IMG/VR virus record: IMGVR_UViG_3300022935_000032
Span: 1-46,733 of that record
Source: a virus
Reading direction: 5' to 3' (one strand)
Length of the DNA stretch: 46,733 nt
In this document: positions 7,419-15,012 of the stretch, piece after piece
Position numbering within the stretch: the first letter of the stretch is position 1
How the letters are laid out: every line of letters starts with the position of its first letter
The notes under the pieces: model-generated
What the model saw: the letters and a program-made list of their open reading frames with translations, nothing else
Told to the model about the DNA's origin: nothing
Database searches by the model: none
Position numbers and translations under genes: made by a program

Positions 7419-7447
7419 ATTATACACATTTTAAAATCTAAAGTCAA
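7419..7447 (-). promoter_or_regulatory. Sigma70-like promoter
   Basis: TTGACT (7442-7447), 17 bases, then TATAAT (7419-7424) on the minus strand. The element starts two bases downstream of the stop of the preceding gene and drives the 7412 to 6372 operon. The -10 box is only 6 bases from the ATG at 7412. Confidence 0.85.
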
Positions 7448-7448
7448 A

Positions 7449-8129
7449 TTAAATTCCAGCCTTTTCAGCAATTTCTTTTACCAATTCTACATCAGCAGGT
7501 GATCTTTTAAAACGCATTGCCCAGTGTTGGGGATCGACTACAGGATATACTATTTCTAATTGTTCATCGCTGAACTTTGATAACATTTCTTTTCCGGTTT
7601 TGGAATTGAGTACTAGCCAAGGACTTATCTTACCGTCTTTAAGTTGTTGGGTTATTCTATTTAAACTAGCGTACCGAAAGTAGTGTGTCCACGGAGCATT
7701 GTTTGCATCAGCCCAATCCATCATAGTTTTGATAGAACGCTCTACTGCTGTTTCAACGCCTTCTTTTTTAATAAGTTCGAGTGCGTACTTTTCGTATAAT
7801 TCATCTCTGCACCAGTGGTCAAGTTTGACCCCTGAAGTGACCACATAGTCAACATACTTTTCTGGATATAGAGGTCGTACATTTGAAACAAAGGAACCAA
7901 ACTTAACAAAAGCATTATAGTAAGGTGATTTGCAAAATTCTTCATATGTTTTTGATCCTTGTAGATTTTGACACAGTTGATAAAATCGTTCAAATGCATA
8001 GAAACCTAATTGAACGTGCTTTTCGTTCTTTTGCAATGCTCTACGTTTTTGCTCACACATATGCACAGCAAGAGTTTTTTCTCTTGTATATCCTGTGTTA
8101 CAGTATTGACAAACGTATGGCTTTGTCAT
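7449..8129 (-). CDS. Zinc-finger protein, conserved in marine T4-like phages
   Basis: Residues 7-25 (CQYC-x12-H-x-C) form a CCHC zinc finger (C7, C10, H23, C25). About 200 largely helical residues follow, with no motif I can name. I recognise the N-terminal pattern and the following KRRALQKNEKHVQLGFYAF from an uncharacterised marine T4-like phage family. The position in a replication-gene region suggests DNA or RNA binding, but this is inference. The ATG overlaps the stop of the SGNH-like gene by one base (TAATG). Confidence 0.7.
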   Translation of the reverse strand: MTKPYVCQYCNTGYTREKTLAVHMCEQKRRALQKNEKHVQLGFYAFERFYQLCQNLQGSKTYEEFCKSPYYNAFVKFGSFVSNVRPLYPEKYVDYVVTSGVKLDHWCRDELYEKYALELIKKEGVETAVERSIKTMMDWADANNAPWTHYFRYASLNRITQQLKDGKISPWLVLNSKTGKEMLSKFSDEQLEIVYPVVDPQHWAMRFKRSPADVELVKEIAEKAGI

Positions 8130-8935
8130 TAATAACCCCTAACGTAATGTTTGTTTGTATCGTAACCCGCATTTAAAATAGACTCACCGATGTCGTTGTA
8201 TATCTTTGTATTCTCTAATGCGTGTTGCATTTTTGTTGCAAAGTCTTTATCTATTTGCAGATTAAGCCTTGTGCTAATTCTTTCTTTCAACCAATGATAA
8301 TACATAATTGGAGTTGGGTGATGATCGATCTGAGGTTCATCACTAAGGTTACCCATATCTGCACCTTGGAAACTTAAACGTTTATCATGATTTACTATGA
8401 GCCAACTATACATATCTCCAGGCAACCAAAAAGAATTTTGCATCATCTTTTTGTATCCTTGGAATTCGCCTGTGTTAAAATCAGGACGTAGATCGTGTGC
8501 AAACGTCATATATACTCTGCATCTTGTTGTTCTTGCTAGTGCCACACCTGCTTGAATAAAATTTAAACTGTGCATTTGATAACTTTGTTCATTCCACAGT
8601 TTACTAATTACAAGTCCTTTAGTTGGGTCTTGTTCTGTGTTACTAAAGAGACCACCGCCTGGATACCAAGTTTCGTGTGCTTCAGGATTCCACATATGAT
8701 AGTCAAACCTATGATAGTCTGTCCATTGAATAATAATTACATCATCGGGTAGGAATGCATTCTTAGCAACTGCTTCTGAAAAACGTTCGAGTATTTGTCT
8801 ATTACCTGCACCTCGGTTACCCCAGTTGTAAAACTCTTCAAAACTTTGTCCTAGGATATCTGCCCAAGTTGGCCAATGATATCTAGTTAGACTACAACCA
8901 AATGTAAACAGTCTTGTTCCTTTAGTTTTTGCCAT
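8129..8935 (-). CDS. SGNH/GDSL hydrolase-like protein
   Basis: The 268 residues show the blocks of an SGNH hydrolase. Block I is FTFGCSLTRYHWPTWADIL (nucleophile S15), block II is NWGNRGAGNRQ (37-47), and block V is IDHHPTP (D204, H205/H206). SGNH enzymes are esterases or acyl-transferring enzymes, and in phages they often act on acyl groups of glycans; the substrate here is unknown. The ribosome-binding site GAGGAATTC sits just before the ATG at 8935. It overlaps both neighbours, so it belongs to the same transcription unit as the zinc-finger gene. Confidence 0.75.
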   Translation of the reverse strand: MAKTKGTRLFTFGCSLTRYHWPTWADILGQSFEEFYNWGNRGAGNRQILERFSEAVAKNAFLPDDVIIIQWTDYHRFDYHMWNPEAHETWYPGGGLFSNTEQDPTKGLVISKLWNEQSYQMHSLNFIQAGVALARTTRCRVYMTFAHDLRPDFNTGEFQGYKKMMQNSFWLPGDMYSWLIVNHDKRLSFQGADMGNLSDEPQIDHHPTPIMYYHWLKERISTRLNLQIDKDFATKMQHALENTKIYNDIGESILNAGYDTNKHYVRGY

Positions 8936-9371
8936 TGAATTCCTCTACATACTTTTCAATTTCTTTTTTAGTATTCAACTTAGTAAGCATTGCAATTTCA
9001 TCGGTTTTCATATTAGGAAAAATTCTTTCAAGTTCTTTTCCCATCTTACTATTATTGTCTGTGCCTTTTTTCTTATAGCCAATCCACTCGTGATAGTTAA
9101 TTTTCTTTTCAGCACTTTGCGTCATACACAATAGTTGCCACATAAGTTTTTGATGTTTGGCTAGTGTAAAATAATGTTTGTTGTAGTATTCATTTGTTTT
9201 AAACACAGCAAGTTCTTGTGCTTCACGTTTACCTTTTACTACACTTGCATATCTGTTTAACAAATAAAACGAAACTTGTTTACGATGTTCATCAGATAGT
9301 TCATCCCAAACTTCTTTAGCACCCATGTCAATTGCCGCAAGTACATCTTTTAAAGGTAATTTATTCTGCAT
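8922..9371 (-). CDS. Hypothetical protein, faintly clamp-loader gp62-like
   Basis: This 149-residue protein begins MQNKLPLKDVLAAIDMGAKE. It contains VSFYLLNRYASVVKG and LAKHQKLMWQLLC, and these spacings resemble the small clamp-loader subunit gp62 of T4-like phages (a VNRALS segment followed by a short helical region). The resemblance is weak and gp62 could equally be encoded elsewhere in the genome. I recognise the family as conserved in marine T4-like phages without a firm function. It overlaps the oxygenase upstream by 11 bases and the SGNH gene downstream by 14. Confidence 0.6.
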   Translation of the reverse strand: MQNKLPLKDVLAAIDMGAKEVWDELSDEHRKQVSFYLLNRYASVVKGKREAQELAVFKTNEYYNKHYFTLAKHQKLMWQLLCMTQSAEKKINYHEWIGYKKKGTDNNSKMGKELERIFPNMKTDEIAMLTKLNTKKEIEKYVEEFNGKN

Positions 9372-9942
9372 TTAATTTTGTCTCTATTGAATATGTCATA
9401 CCTATACTAACACGTAATGGAACAGTTGTCACGTCCATGGTGTGCCAATAATGTGCAGGAAATAAGATTGCATTTCCTTTTTTATATTTTGTTCTTTTCA
9501 TTTCAGTCTTGCCTTCGTCTGAAAAGAAAATAGTATCTCCGTCTGCATCGTTTACATAGTACACAAACGTCCAAAGTCCTGGTTGTCCATTTCTAACATC
9601 ATTGTGAGGACCGTAATACACTCCTTGAACTGTACCATTTAATCTTGTTCTTGTTACTTGATTAATTTGTGCATCTGGAATTGTATTAGTAATAATTTCT
9701 CGTGTTAGTGCAGTGTGCAATAACTTTGTAAGTTCTTTATGATCATCAAGTATGTTGCTTTGGGTACAGAACATTACATTGGTAAACAATGCTGGCGTTC
9801 TATAGTTTAACCCTTCCTCGTGTTCTTCAGGTACACTTACAAATTGCCAATTTACATCTTTGGTTTGGTCTTCAATGTACTGCACCATCCAATCAGGAAA
9901 TGGTTTTTCAATTTCAAATATTTTGTTCGGATCTCTCATCAT
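9361..9942 (-). CDS. 2OG-Fe(II) oxygenase
   Basis: This 193-residue dioxygenase has all active-site residues visible: HND at 113-115 (H113, D115), distal H167 in FPAHYWHTMDV, and R177 in PLRVSIGM for 2-oxoglutarate. The N-terminal FPDWMVQYIED pattern resembles that of the 899-1462 oxygenase. It has its own sigma70-like promoter (9950-9978) lying inside the 3' end of the upstream gene, which implies expression independent of the transporter/cupin block. Substrate unknown. Confidence 0.88.
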   Translation of the reverse strand: MMRDPNKIFEIEKPFPDWMVQYIEDQTKDVNWQFVSVPEEHEEGLNYRTPALFTNVMFCTQSNILDDHKELTKLLHTALTREIITNTIPDAQINQVTRTRLNGTVQGVYYGPHNDVRNGQPGLWTFVYYVNDADGDTIFFSDEGKTEMKRTKYKKGNAILFPAHYWHTMDVTTVPLRVSIGMTYSIETKLNAE

Positions 9943-10192
9943 CTTTTATAGTATACCATATTAAAGCAACTTTGTCAAGTGCCTTTTGAAGTGTTGGTAC
10001 CCTTTCTGCAACTTTTAATAACTTCTCTAATTCTTGTTGATTGTGGAAGAGCCCTTTTTCAGGGACTCCTCCAACAATCCATCTAGGTAATTTATTAAAG
10101 GGCGGATCTCTATATCGAGCGTACACAATACCGTCGGCACGCTCGTATATCAATGCCTGGCCTGGAATAAGTTTACCCTTGACCTTTGACAT
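9914..10192 (-). CDS. Conserved small phage protein
   Basis: The 92 residues open with SKVKGKLIPGQALIYERADG, then ARYRDPPFNKLPRWIVGG, a combination I recognise from uncharacterised proteins conserved in marine T4-like phages. The C-terminal third is helical and charged. The gene overlaps the transporter by 20 bases and the oxygenase by 29, and its 3' part carries the oxygenase promoter. No function can be assigned. Confidence 0.7.
   Translation of the reverse strand: MSKVKGKLIPGQALIYERADGIVYARYRDPPFNKLPRWIVGGVPEKGLFHNQQELEKLLKVAERVPTLQKALDKVALIWYTIKDDERSEQNI
9950..9978 (-). promoter_or_regulatory. Sigma70-like promoter of the 9361-9942 oxygenase
   Basis: TTGACA (9973-9978), 17 bases, then TATACT (9950-9955) on the minus strand, inside the coding sequence of the 9914-10192 gene. 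The -10 box lies 7 bases from the first ATG at 9942. Confidence 0.8.
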
Positions 10193-10799
10193 TCATTTTA
10201 CCTTTTAGGTAACTTAACAATACACCATATGCAGGTAGGAATACAATTAATCCTACAACAATTTTAGTTAATGTGTTGTTAAATGCTACGCCATGTACCC
10301 AGGGTGCTGGATAAAACGCAGTGTAGAAGAATGTATATGTGTCAATAATGTTTGCGGCAATAGTTGAAATTGCTGGTGCCGCCCACCACATTTCTGTGTA
10401 CTTCTCACGGATATGTTGGAACACATATACGTCAAGCATAGTTCCAACTGCATAGGCAGTACCCGAAGCGATACCTACTCTGTATGCGTGTTCATCACCT
10501 AGTGCTAATAGAACAAGCACTGATGCAATGATCGCAGGTAGAATAGCCATTGCTACAACTGCACGGCCTGCTTCCTTTCCAACCATACGTACTGTAAGGT
10601 CGGTTGCAACAACTACGATCGGAAACGTAAACGCCGCCGCCGCTAGTGGAAATGATCCAAACAAAGGCAATTCTGCGCCTGGGAATAAATCAAATCTAAT
10701 TGTTACCAAGTAATTACTGACTGCAATTACTAATGTGTGTAAGATTACTAGTTTAGTTGCTAGTGCTTTATCCACACCGTCTAGTAGTTTTGTAAACAT
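10173..10799 (-). CDS. Queuosine-precursor transporter (YhhQ/VUT family)
   Basis: This 208-residue integral membrane protein has about six hydrophobic segments. It carries the YhhQ-family signatures FPIVVVATDLTVRMVG (79-94), AYAVGTMLDVYVFQHIRE, WWAAPAISTIAANIIDTYTF and FLPAYGVLL. YhhQ takes up 7-cyano- or 7-aminomethyl-7-deazaguanine, precursors of queuosine in tRNA and of 7-deazaguanine DNA modifications. In a phage it would support tRNA modification or protective DNA base modification. No other queuosine or deazaguanine gene is in the window. It follows the cupin gene with a 3-base gap. Confidence 0.88.
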   Translation of the reverse strand: MFTKLLDGVDKALATKLVILHTLVIAVSNYLVTIRFDLFPGAELPLFGSFPLAAAAFTFPIVVVATDLTVRMVGKEAGRAVVAMAILPAIIASVLVLLALGDEHAYRVGIASGTAYAVGTMLDVYVFQHIREKYTEMWWAAPAISTIAANIIDTYTFFYTAFYPAPWVHGVAFNNTLTKIVVGLIVFLPAYGVLLSYLKGKMNVKGQG

Positions 10800-10802
10800 A
10801 TG

Positions 10803-11168
10803 TTACTTCCTTTTCTTTACTTCGGAGCCGACTGTTCTACGCACGATATCATCGTGATTAAATTCCGCCCAGTAAAGTTCAAAAGCGACTCCATCTTCTA
10901 AACCTTCAAACTGGTGGACTTTTCCGGGTTTCACTTGCGTGAACTCCCCTGGACCAAGAATAGTTTCATCAACTAATCCGTCTTGGTCATCTTGCCAAAC
11001 ACGGACAAGCATCTTGCCCGATTCAACAAAGAATCCGTTCCATTTATATTTGTGTTCATGTTCTGAACATTTATATCCTGCTTTGTATTCAATACGGTGA
11101 AATTCTAGCACACCGTTTGCATGAATTAATTCTGTTTGTCCCCAAATTTTTCCTGCTTTCATAGTCAT
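10803..11168 (-). CDS. Cupin-domain protein
   Basis: This 121-residue single-domain cupin has the first metal motif around CSEHEHKYKWNGFFVESG (H37, H39 and E46 are candidates) and the second around GEFTQVKPGKVHQFE, whose histidine sits at about position 85. Similar cupins in marine T4-like phages and in sugar-nucleotide operons resemble the type II mannose-6-phosphate isomerase domain, and a comparable domain is fused to a nucleotidyltransferase at 20353-21111. Isomerase activity is inference. The start has the ribosome-binding site GAGGAAAGG, and the ATG overlaps the upstream stop by 4 bases. Confidence 0.75.
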   Translation of the reverse strand: MTMKAGKIWGQTELIHANGVLEFHRIEYKAGYKCSEHEHKYKWNGFFVESGKMLVRVWQDDQDGLVDETILGPGEFTQVKPGKVHQFEGLEDGVAFELYWAEFNHDDIVRRTVGSEVKKRK

Positions 11169-11878
11169 TTGCCTTTCCTCTTCATACGTGTAATAAATTT
11201 CGAGTAACTACCAACACCCATCATTAGGCTATTAAGTTTCCCTAGTTCTTGGCTTGTTACAAGATGAGTTTTTATTTTTATTCTTTTATCAGACAGTGGA
11301 ACTAAATGTAACCACGGATCGCCAGGTTCAACTTTTAGTTCAGTATTAAACGGAACCATAATGTTTACTAGTGAGGCGTGTTGATATTTGAATTCTGTTA
11401 TTGCTGGTACAGTCCAATATTCTAATGGATTAGTTTGATGCCATTGTGGAGCCATCCACATCCAATCGATTCCGCTCTTATCTCTAATTTGCCAAGGACT
11501 CATAACTTTGCCGTGAAACATATTTGGCTTGTGATGTGCGTAGTCTTGAGGATCATGCGGAATAACAGGACTGTTCTCGGGATATGTTTGCACCATTGCT
11601 TGATCAGGTTGGTCAAAAGTTTTAATGCGTAATTGCATCCAAGCAGGAAAAATTACTCCTGTTGTTAACAATTGATTAACGTGTGGACAACGTTTTAGTG
11701 TAGCATTGTCTAGTCCTTGATATGTTCTGCTGTCAAATTTACGTGTGGCAGGCATCTTCTTCCACCAATCTGGCATCCAATCTTTAGCAAGTACTGGTTC
11801 ATATGCATCGTGGATAACTCGTTGATCAGTAAAACAATCTAATATAATAGTTGATGGTTTATTCCAAATATTAAACAT
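11165..11878 (-). CDS. Hypothetical protein, marine phage family
   Basis: The 237-residue protein is rich in Trp, Pro and His. It has a PDWWKKMPATRKFD segment (about 36-49), then TLKRCPHVNQLLTTGVIFPAW and HASLVNIMVPFNTEL. I recognise this layout from uncharacterised proteins of marine phages, often next to 2OG oxygenases as here. I can name no catalytic motif. Its start overlaps the upstream oxygenase by 8 bases and its end overlaps the cupin by 4. Confidence 0.65.
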   Translation of the reverse strand: MFNIWNKPSTIILDCFTDQRVIHDAYEPVLAKDWMPDWWKKMPATRKFDSRTYQGLDNATLKRCPHVNQLLTTGVIFPAWMQLRIKTFDQPDQAMVQTYPENSPVIPHDPQDYAHHKPNMFHGKVMSPWQIRDKSGIDWMWMAPQWHQTNPLEYWTVPAITEFKYQHASLVNIMVPFNTELKVEPGDPWLHLVPLSDKRIKIKTHLVTSQELGKLNSLMMGVGSYSKFITRMKRKGK

Positions 11879-12506
11879 CTTGCCTCGTTATATGATCGTT
11901 ATCTTTTTGTTGTGGGCGTTGTAATGCACAATGCCAATTCATCCCCATAACAATTCTTCTGTTTAAGGATTCATTAGGTTGACTTCTATGACTTAACCAA
12001 CCAGGAAAGAAAACAACATCTCCTTGTTTTACTTCTACCTCTGTAAAGTAATTATGTAGTTTTGATTTGTTCTGGGCAAAGCGTGGATAACCCGCAAACA
12101 GTTGACGACCTTGATTCTCAAACTCTAAGTTTCCGCCGTAGTCGGGTTGTTGAAGATAGACAGAACATACTAAATGGCTATCCCCATGATCGTGTGCATC
12201 AGTCCAAGCACCGTTATAATGACTGTTTACCCAACTTTTAGTTACACCAAAACTATTAAAATTAATATTCCATTCTTTAAGAACGTGTTCTGCTTTTGCT
12301 CGTAACCAGTTGTTAAGTATCTGTGTTTCAGGCCACATATGAGGAGCATCTAAATGTCCCGTACTTGTTATGCCACCTTGTTGTTCTACTTCACCTGAAT
12401 CATGAATAGTGTCTAACAGTTTAGCACCTCGTTCTGCTATTGCAGACAAGTCTAAAGGACAGTGTACTTTGTATACTAAGTGTGGACTAATATCAATTCG
12501 TTCCAT
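11871..12506 (-). CDS. 2OG-Fe(II) oxygenase (TIGR02466-like)
   Basis: This 211-residue protein has HDH at 105-107 within AHDHGDSHLVCSVYL, the GGNLEF strand at 124-129, distal H173 in FFPGWLSHRSQPN, and R184 in RRIVMGMN. The HxH form of the proximal ligand pair is usual for the TIGR02466 branch, so this is not a defect. Substrate unknown. The plus-strand protein at 21178-21771 looks like a relative that has lost these residues. The gene sits between the methyltransferase and the 237-residue unknown in an overlapping operon. Confidence 0.85.
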   Translation of the reverse strand: MERIDISPHLVYKVHCPLDLSAIAERGAKLLDTIHDSGEVEQQGGITSTGHLDAPHMWPETQILNNWLRAKAEHVLKEWNINFNSFGVTKSWVNSHYNGAWTDAHDHGDSHLVCSVYLQQPDYGGNLEFENQGRQLFAGYPRFAQNKSKLHNYFTEVEVKQGDVVFFPGWLSHRSQPNESLNRRIVMGMNWHCALQRPQQKDNDHITRQDV

Positions 12507-13032
12507 CTTTCACAAGTTCCATTACAATTCTACGTTTACTAAACCAGTTCTCATCAAACTTAATACCTGGCATATTTTCTTTTATTTTATTTGTCCACCA
12601 TTCTTGATTTTCAATAATTAGGTGTGCATTACGTCCGTCGGGTAAGTGTTTCTTAGCAGGCACAGTATCAATAACAAACCAAGCAGACTTATTAAACAAA
12701 CTATGAATATGTTTTAAAACATTATCAATCATGTCTGGTTCAATATGTTCAAGCACATCAGTACAATAAACAACATCAACTGCTTCTGTCGGTATTGAAG
12801 CAAAGTTTGGCATACCTGGATCATATCCTATTACTGTAACTCCTGGCAAGTCTTGTTTTACACTTTCCATTACAAAACCTTTTCCACAACCATAATCGAT
12901 TGCAGTCTTGGCATTGTGTTTTTGCATCCACTTGGTTAAACCTTTGTACCTACCGGAGTCTCCAAAATGTGGTTTCTTATTATGTAATTGATTAAGCAAT
13001 GAAGCATATTTGTCAGAAAACAGTTTATCCAT
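12493..13032 (-). CDS. SAM-dependent methyltransferase
   Basis: This 179-residue class I methyltransferase has motif I AIDYGCGKGFV (44-54), an acidic residue at the end of strand 2 (VIGYDPG), and the VVYCTDVLEHIEP segment typical of small-molecule methyltransferases. It is a clear paralogue of the 28838-29383 gene: both share the DVLEH block and a LPDGRNAHLII block followed by WW. DNA encoding that block is almost identical in the two genes over about 35 bases. The substrate is unknown but likely a small molecule or sugar. It overlaps both neighbours in the uvsW operon. Confidence 0.85.
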   Translation of the reverse strand: MDKLFSDKYASLLNQLHNKKPHFGDSGRYKGLTKWMQKHNAKTAIDYGCGKGFVMESVKQDLPGVTVIGYDPGMPNFASIPTEAVDVVYCTDVLEHIEPDMIDNVLKHIHSLFNKSAWFVIDTVPAKKHLPDGRNAHLIIENQEWWTNKIKENMPGIKFDENWFSKRRIVMELVKDGTN

Positions 13033-13538
13033 TAAAACAATTCTCCGTAATCAATAGTTTCAATTTGCCTCGATACATCTTTAATAAAGAATGCACAAAA
13101 TGGATTGTCGCCTTCGGTAATAGGAACACTTAGTAGTTGTCCGTTCTTACTCTTAGGCACGTGCCATTTAACATCATTATAAAAATTAATAACTTTTAAA
13201 TCTGCAAAGTCTGGTTTAAAACTTGTTAGTGGATTAAAAATAAATGCTTCAAAGCCTCTATCATTAATCGATGTTAGTGGAAGAATTTCCAAATCGTTTC
13301 CGCTTGTACTATCTCCTACTGCAATATGCCAGTCAAGTGGCATACTTACTTCTTTTCCTCCGATTTCTAATACAATCGCTGGAGAACTAAAAGATTCTAA
13401 AAAGATCAAAGGCATAAAATAAAAATCAGGATTACTTGGATCTGAATTATCTAATACGCTAAATCTAATATCTTCTTCAATTTGTTCAGGCAAATTGTTT
13501 AAGGAAAATGCTTTATTATCTAGTGTCAGTATGTTCAT
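13032..13538 (-). CDS. Conserved hypothetical protein of marine T4-like phages
   Basis: The 168 residues begin MNILTLDNKAFSLNNLPEQI and contain MPLDWHIAVGD, LPLTSINDRGFEAFIFNPL and FFIKDVSRQIE, all recognisable from a well-conserved but uncharacterised marine T4-like phage family. The ribosome-binding site GAGAGG precedes the ATG at 13538. It lies directly downstream of uvsW and its stop overlaps the methyltransferase ATG (TAATG). No function assigned. Confidence 0.75.
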   Translation of the reverse strand: MNILTLDNKAFSLNNLPEQIEEDIRFSVLDNSDPSNPDFYFMPLIFLESFSSPAIVLEIGGKEVSMPLDWHIAVGDSTSGNDLEILPLTSINDRGFEAFIFNPLTSFKPDFADLKVINFYNDVKWHVPKSKNGQLLSVPITEGDNPFCAFFIKDVSRQIETIDYGELF

Positions 13539-13548
13539 ATTTTTCCTC

Positions 13549-15012
13549 TCATTGCCAATCTACTTTTTCTAAAGTAAACGGATACTGTGCTTCTTTGTAA
13601 AACTTCTTACGTTGTGTAAGATGTCGCTTTGCATACTTACAGGTACTTGTGATATCCCATATTTGCACAAAGTCTTTGTCTTTTGCCTTTCTTACGCCTC
13701 TACCTATTGATTGAATAACCCTTACAAAACTTTTGCCAGGTTCAATAAGCACCAGATTAAATATCCTAGGGATATTGATACCGACAGAAGCCACACCGTA
13801 CGTAGCAATAACAACATGGTTGGTACCTTCATTAATTTCGTCATACGCTTCTTTTCTATCTTTTAATTTAACATCGCCTTTGACAAAGACACTGCCGGGT
13901 ATTAGTTCTTGTAACATTTCGCCTGCACTAATACGGTCTACTAGTATTAGAGTATTGCCTGAGTCTTTTACTGTGTTTAAAAGTTTGCCTATGTATTCTA
14001 TACGATCGTCATTTGTTACGAGGTATTTTAATTCTGATTGATAATCTCTATGTTCGACAATGTCTACTAACTGTACAACATTAACGTGACAGTCTGATAG
14101 TACGCCTTTGTCTTGTAATTCTTTAGCAGTAATGCTACCTATAACAGGACCTAAACTTGCTAAGATGCTTTGGAATTCAAATTGTTCTTTAGGTATAGTA
14201 CCTGTTAGTCCCCAACGAATAGGTGCATTCTTTAAGTTTTGTGTTAGTAATTTTTTAAGTACATCTGCTTTTGCTTGGTGTACCTCGTCTACTATAATTG
14301 TACTAACACCATCTAAAAACTCTGCTAGTGATAATACATCTTCACCATTCTTACTACGTTTGTCTAGTATGTTTAGTGATTGCCATGTGCAGATAGTATG
14401 TGTCTTACCCAACTCTTTTCTATCACCAAAGTATACGCCAACATCTAAACCGCAGTTGATGTAATCTTCTTCTGTCTGTGTAACAAGTGACTTGTTAGGA
14501 ACAATTACAAGACTGCGTCCGTATGCTTCTGTTAAATGTGATAGTGTTGCTGTGGTAATTGTTTTACCTGCACCTGTAGCAATTTCCTGTAGCGATTGTG
14601 GATTCTTTAAAAAATTATTAATTGCTTCTACTTGATAATCACGTAGAATAATTTCTTCGCCTTCTGCTGGATGACCTTTAGGCCAACGCACTCCCTGGTC
14701 TGCCCAATAGCGTTCTGTAATATTTGGAAAACTTAAATCGTGTTTGTGTCTATGATCCTCGATGTCAGCAACTTCTACACCTTGTTGATGTAAAACTTCA
14801 AGGATAACATCTAAGTGATTAATATAACCACTACCACCCAAACCAAAGAAACCTACAGTTCCGTCCCATCTACCTAGTTTGTATTGAGGCAAATAACGAG
14901 CATATGGAACTTGAAATTTTAGTTTGTTCGCAATCTTTCTACGAACATCTACTTCAAGTCCTTCAACTTTTAGATTTACTTCATCTAAAATTACAAGTTT
15001 GCAACTGCTCAT
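13549..15012 (-). CDS. uvsW: UvsW-like recombination helicase
   Basis: This is a superfamily 2 RNA-DNA/DNA-DNA helicase that unwinds R-loops, D-loops and branched forks and switches replication from origin to recombination mode. The 487 residues have an N-terminal accessory domain (about 1-115, with the LPQYKLGRWDG segment), the Q-like LRDYQVEAI, motif I ATGAGKT (145-151), motif II DEVH (242-245), motif III LTGT and motif VI SIGRGVRK. The length matches T4 UvsW (about 500). It is second in its operon, overlapping the upstream unknown gene by 4 bases (ATGA). Confidence 0.94.
   Translation of the reverse strand: MSSCKLVILDEVNLKVEGLEVDVRRKIANKLKFQVPYARYLPQYKLGRWDGTVGFFGLGGSGYINHLDVILEVLHQQGVEVADIEDHRHKHDLSFPNITERYWADQGVRWPKGHPAEGEEIILRDYQVEAINNFLKNPQSLQEIATGAGKTITTATLSHLTEAYGRSLVIVPNKSLVTQTEEDYINCGLDVGVYFGDRKELGKTHTICTWQSLNILDKRSKNGEDVLSLAEFLDGVSTIIVDEVHQAKADVLKKLLTQNLKNAPIRWGLTGTIPKEQFEFQSILASLGPVIGSITAKELQDKGVLSDCHVNVVQLVDIVEHRDYQSELKYLVTNDDRIEYIGKLLNTVKDSGNTLILVDRISAGEMLQELIPGSVFVKGDVKLKDRKEAYDEINEGTNHVVIATYGVASVGINIPRIFNLVLIEPGKSFVRVIQSIGRGVRKAKDKDFVQIWDITSTCKYAKRHLTQRKKFYKEAQYPFTLEKVDWQ

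Noticed and set aside
8922-9371. Firm assignment as clamp-loader subunit gp62.
   Set aside because: Only a loose spacing similarity; the usual VNRALS signature is not present as such, and gp62 may lie elsewhere.
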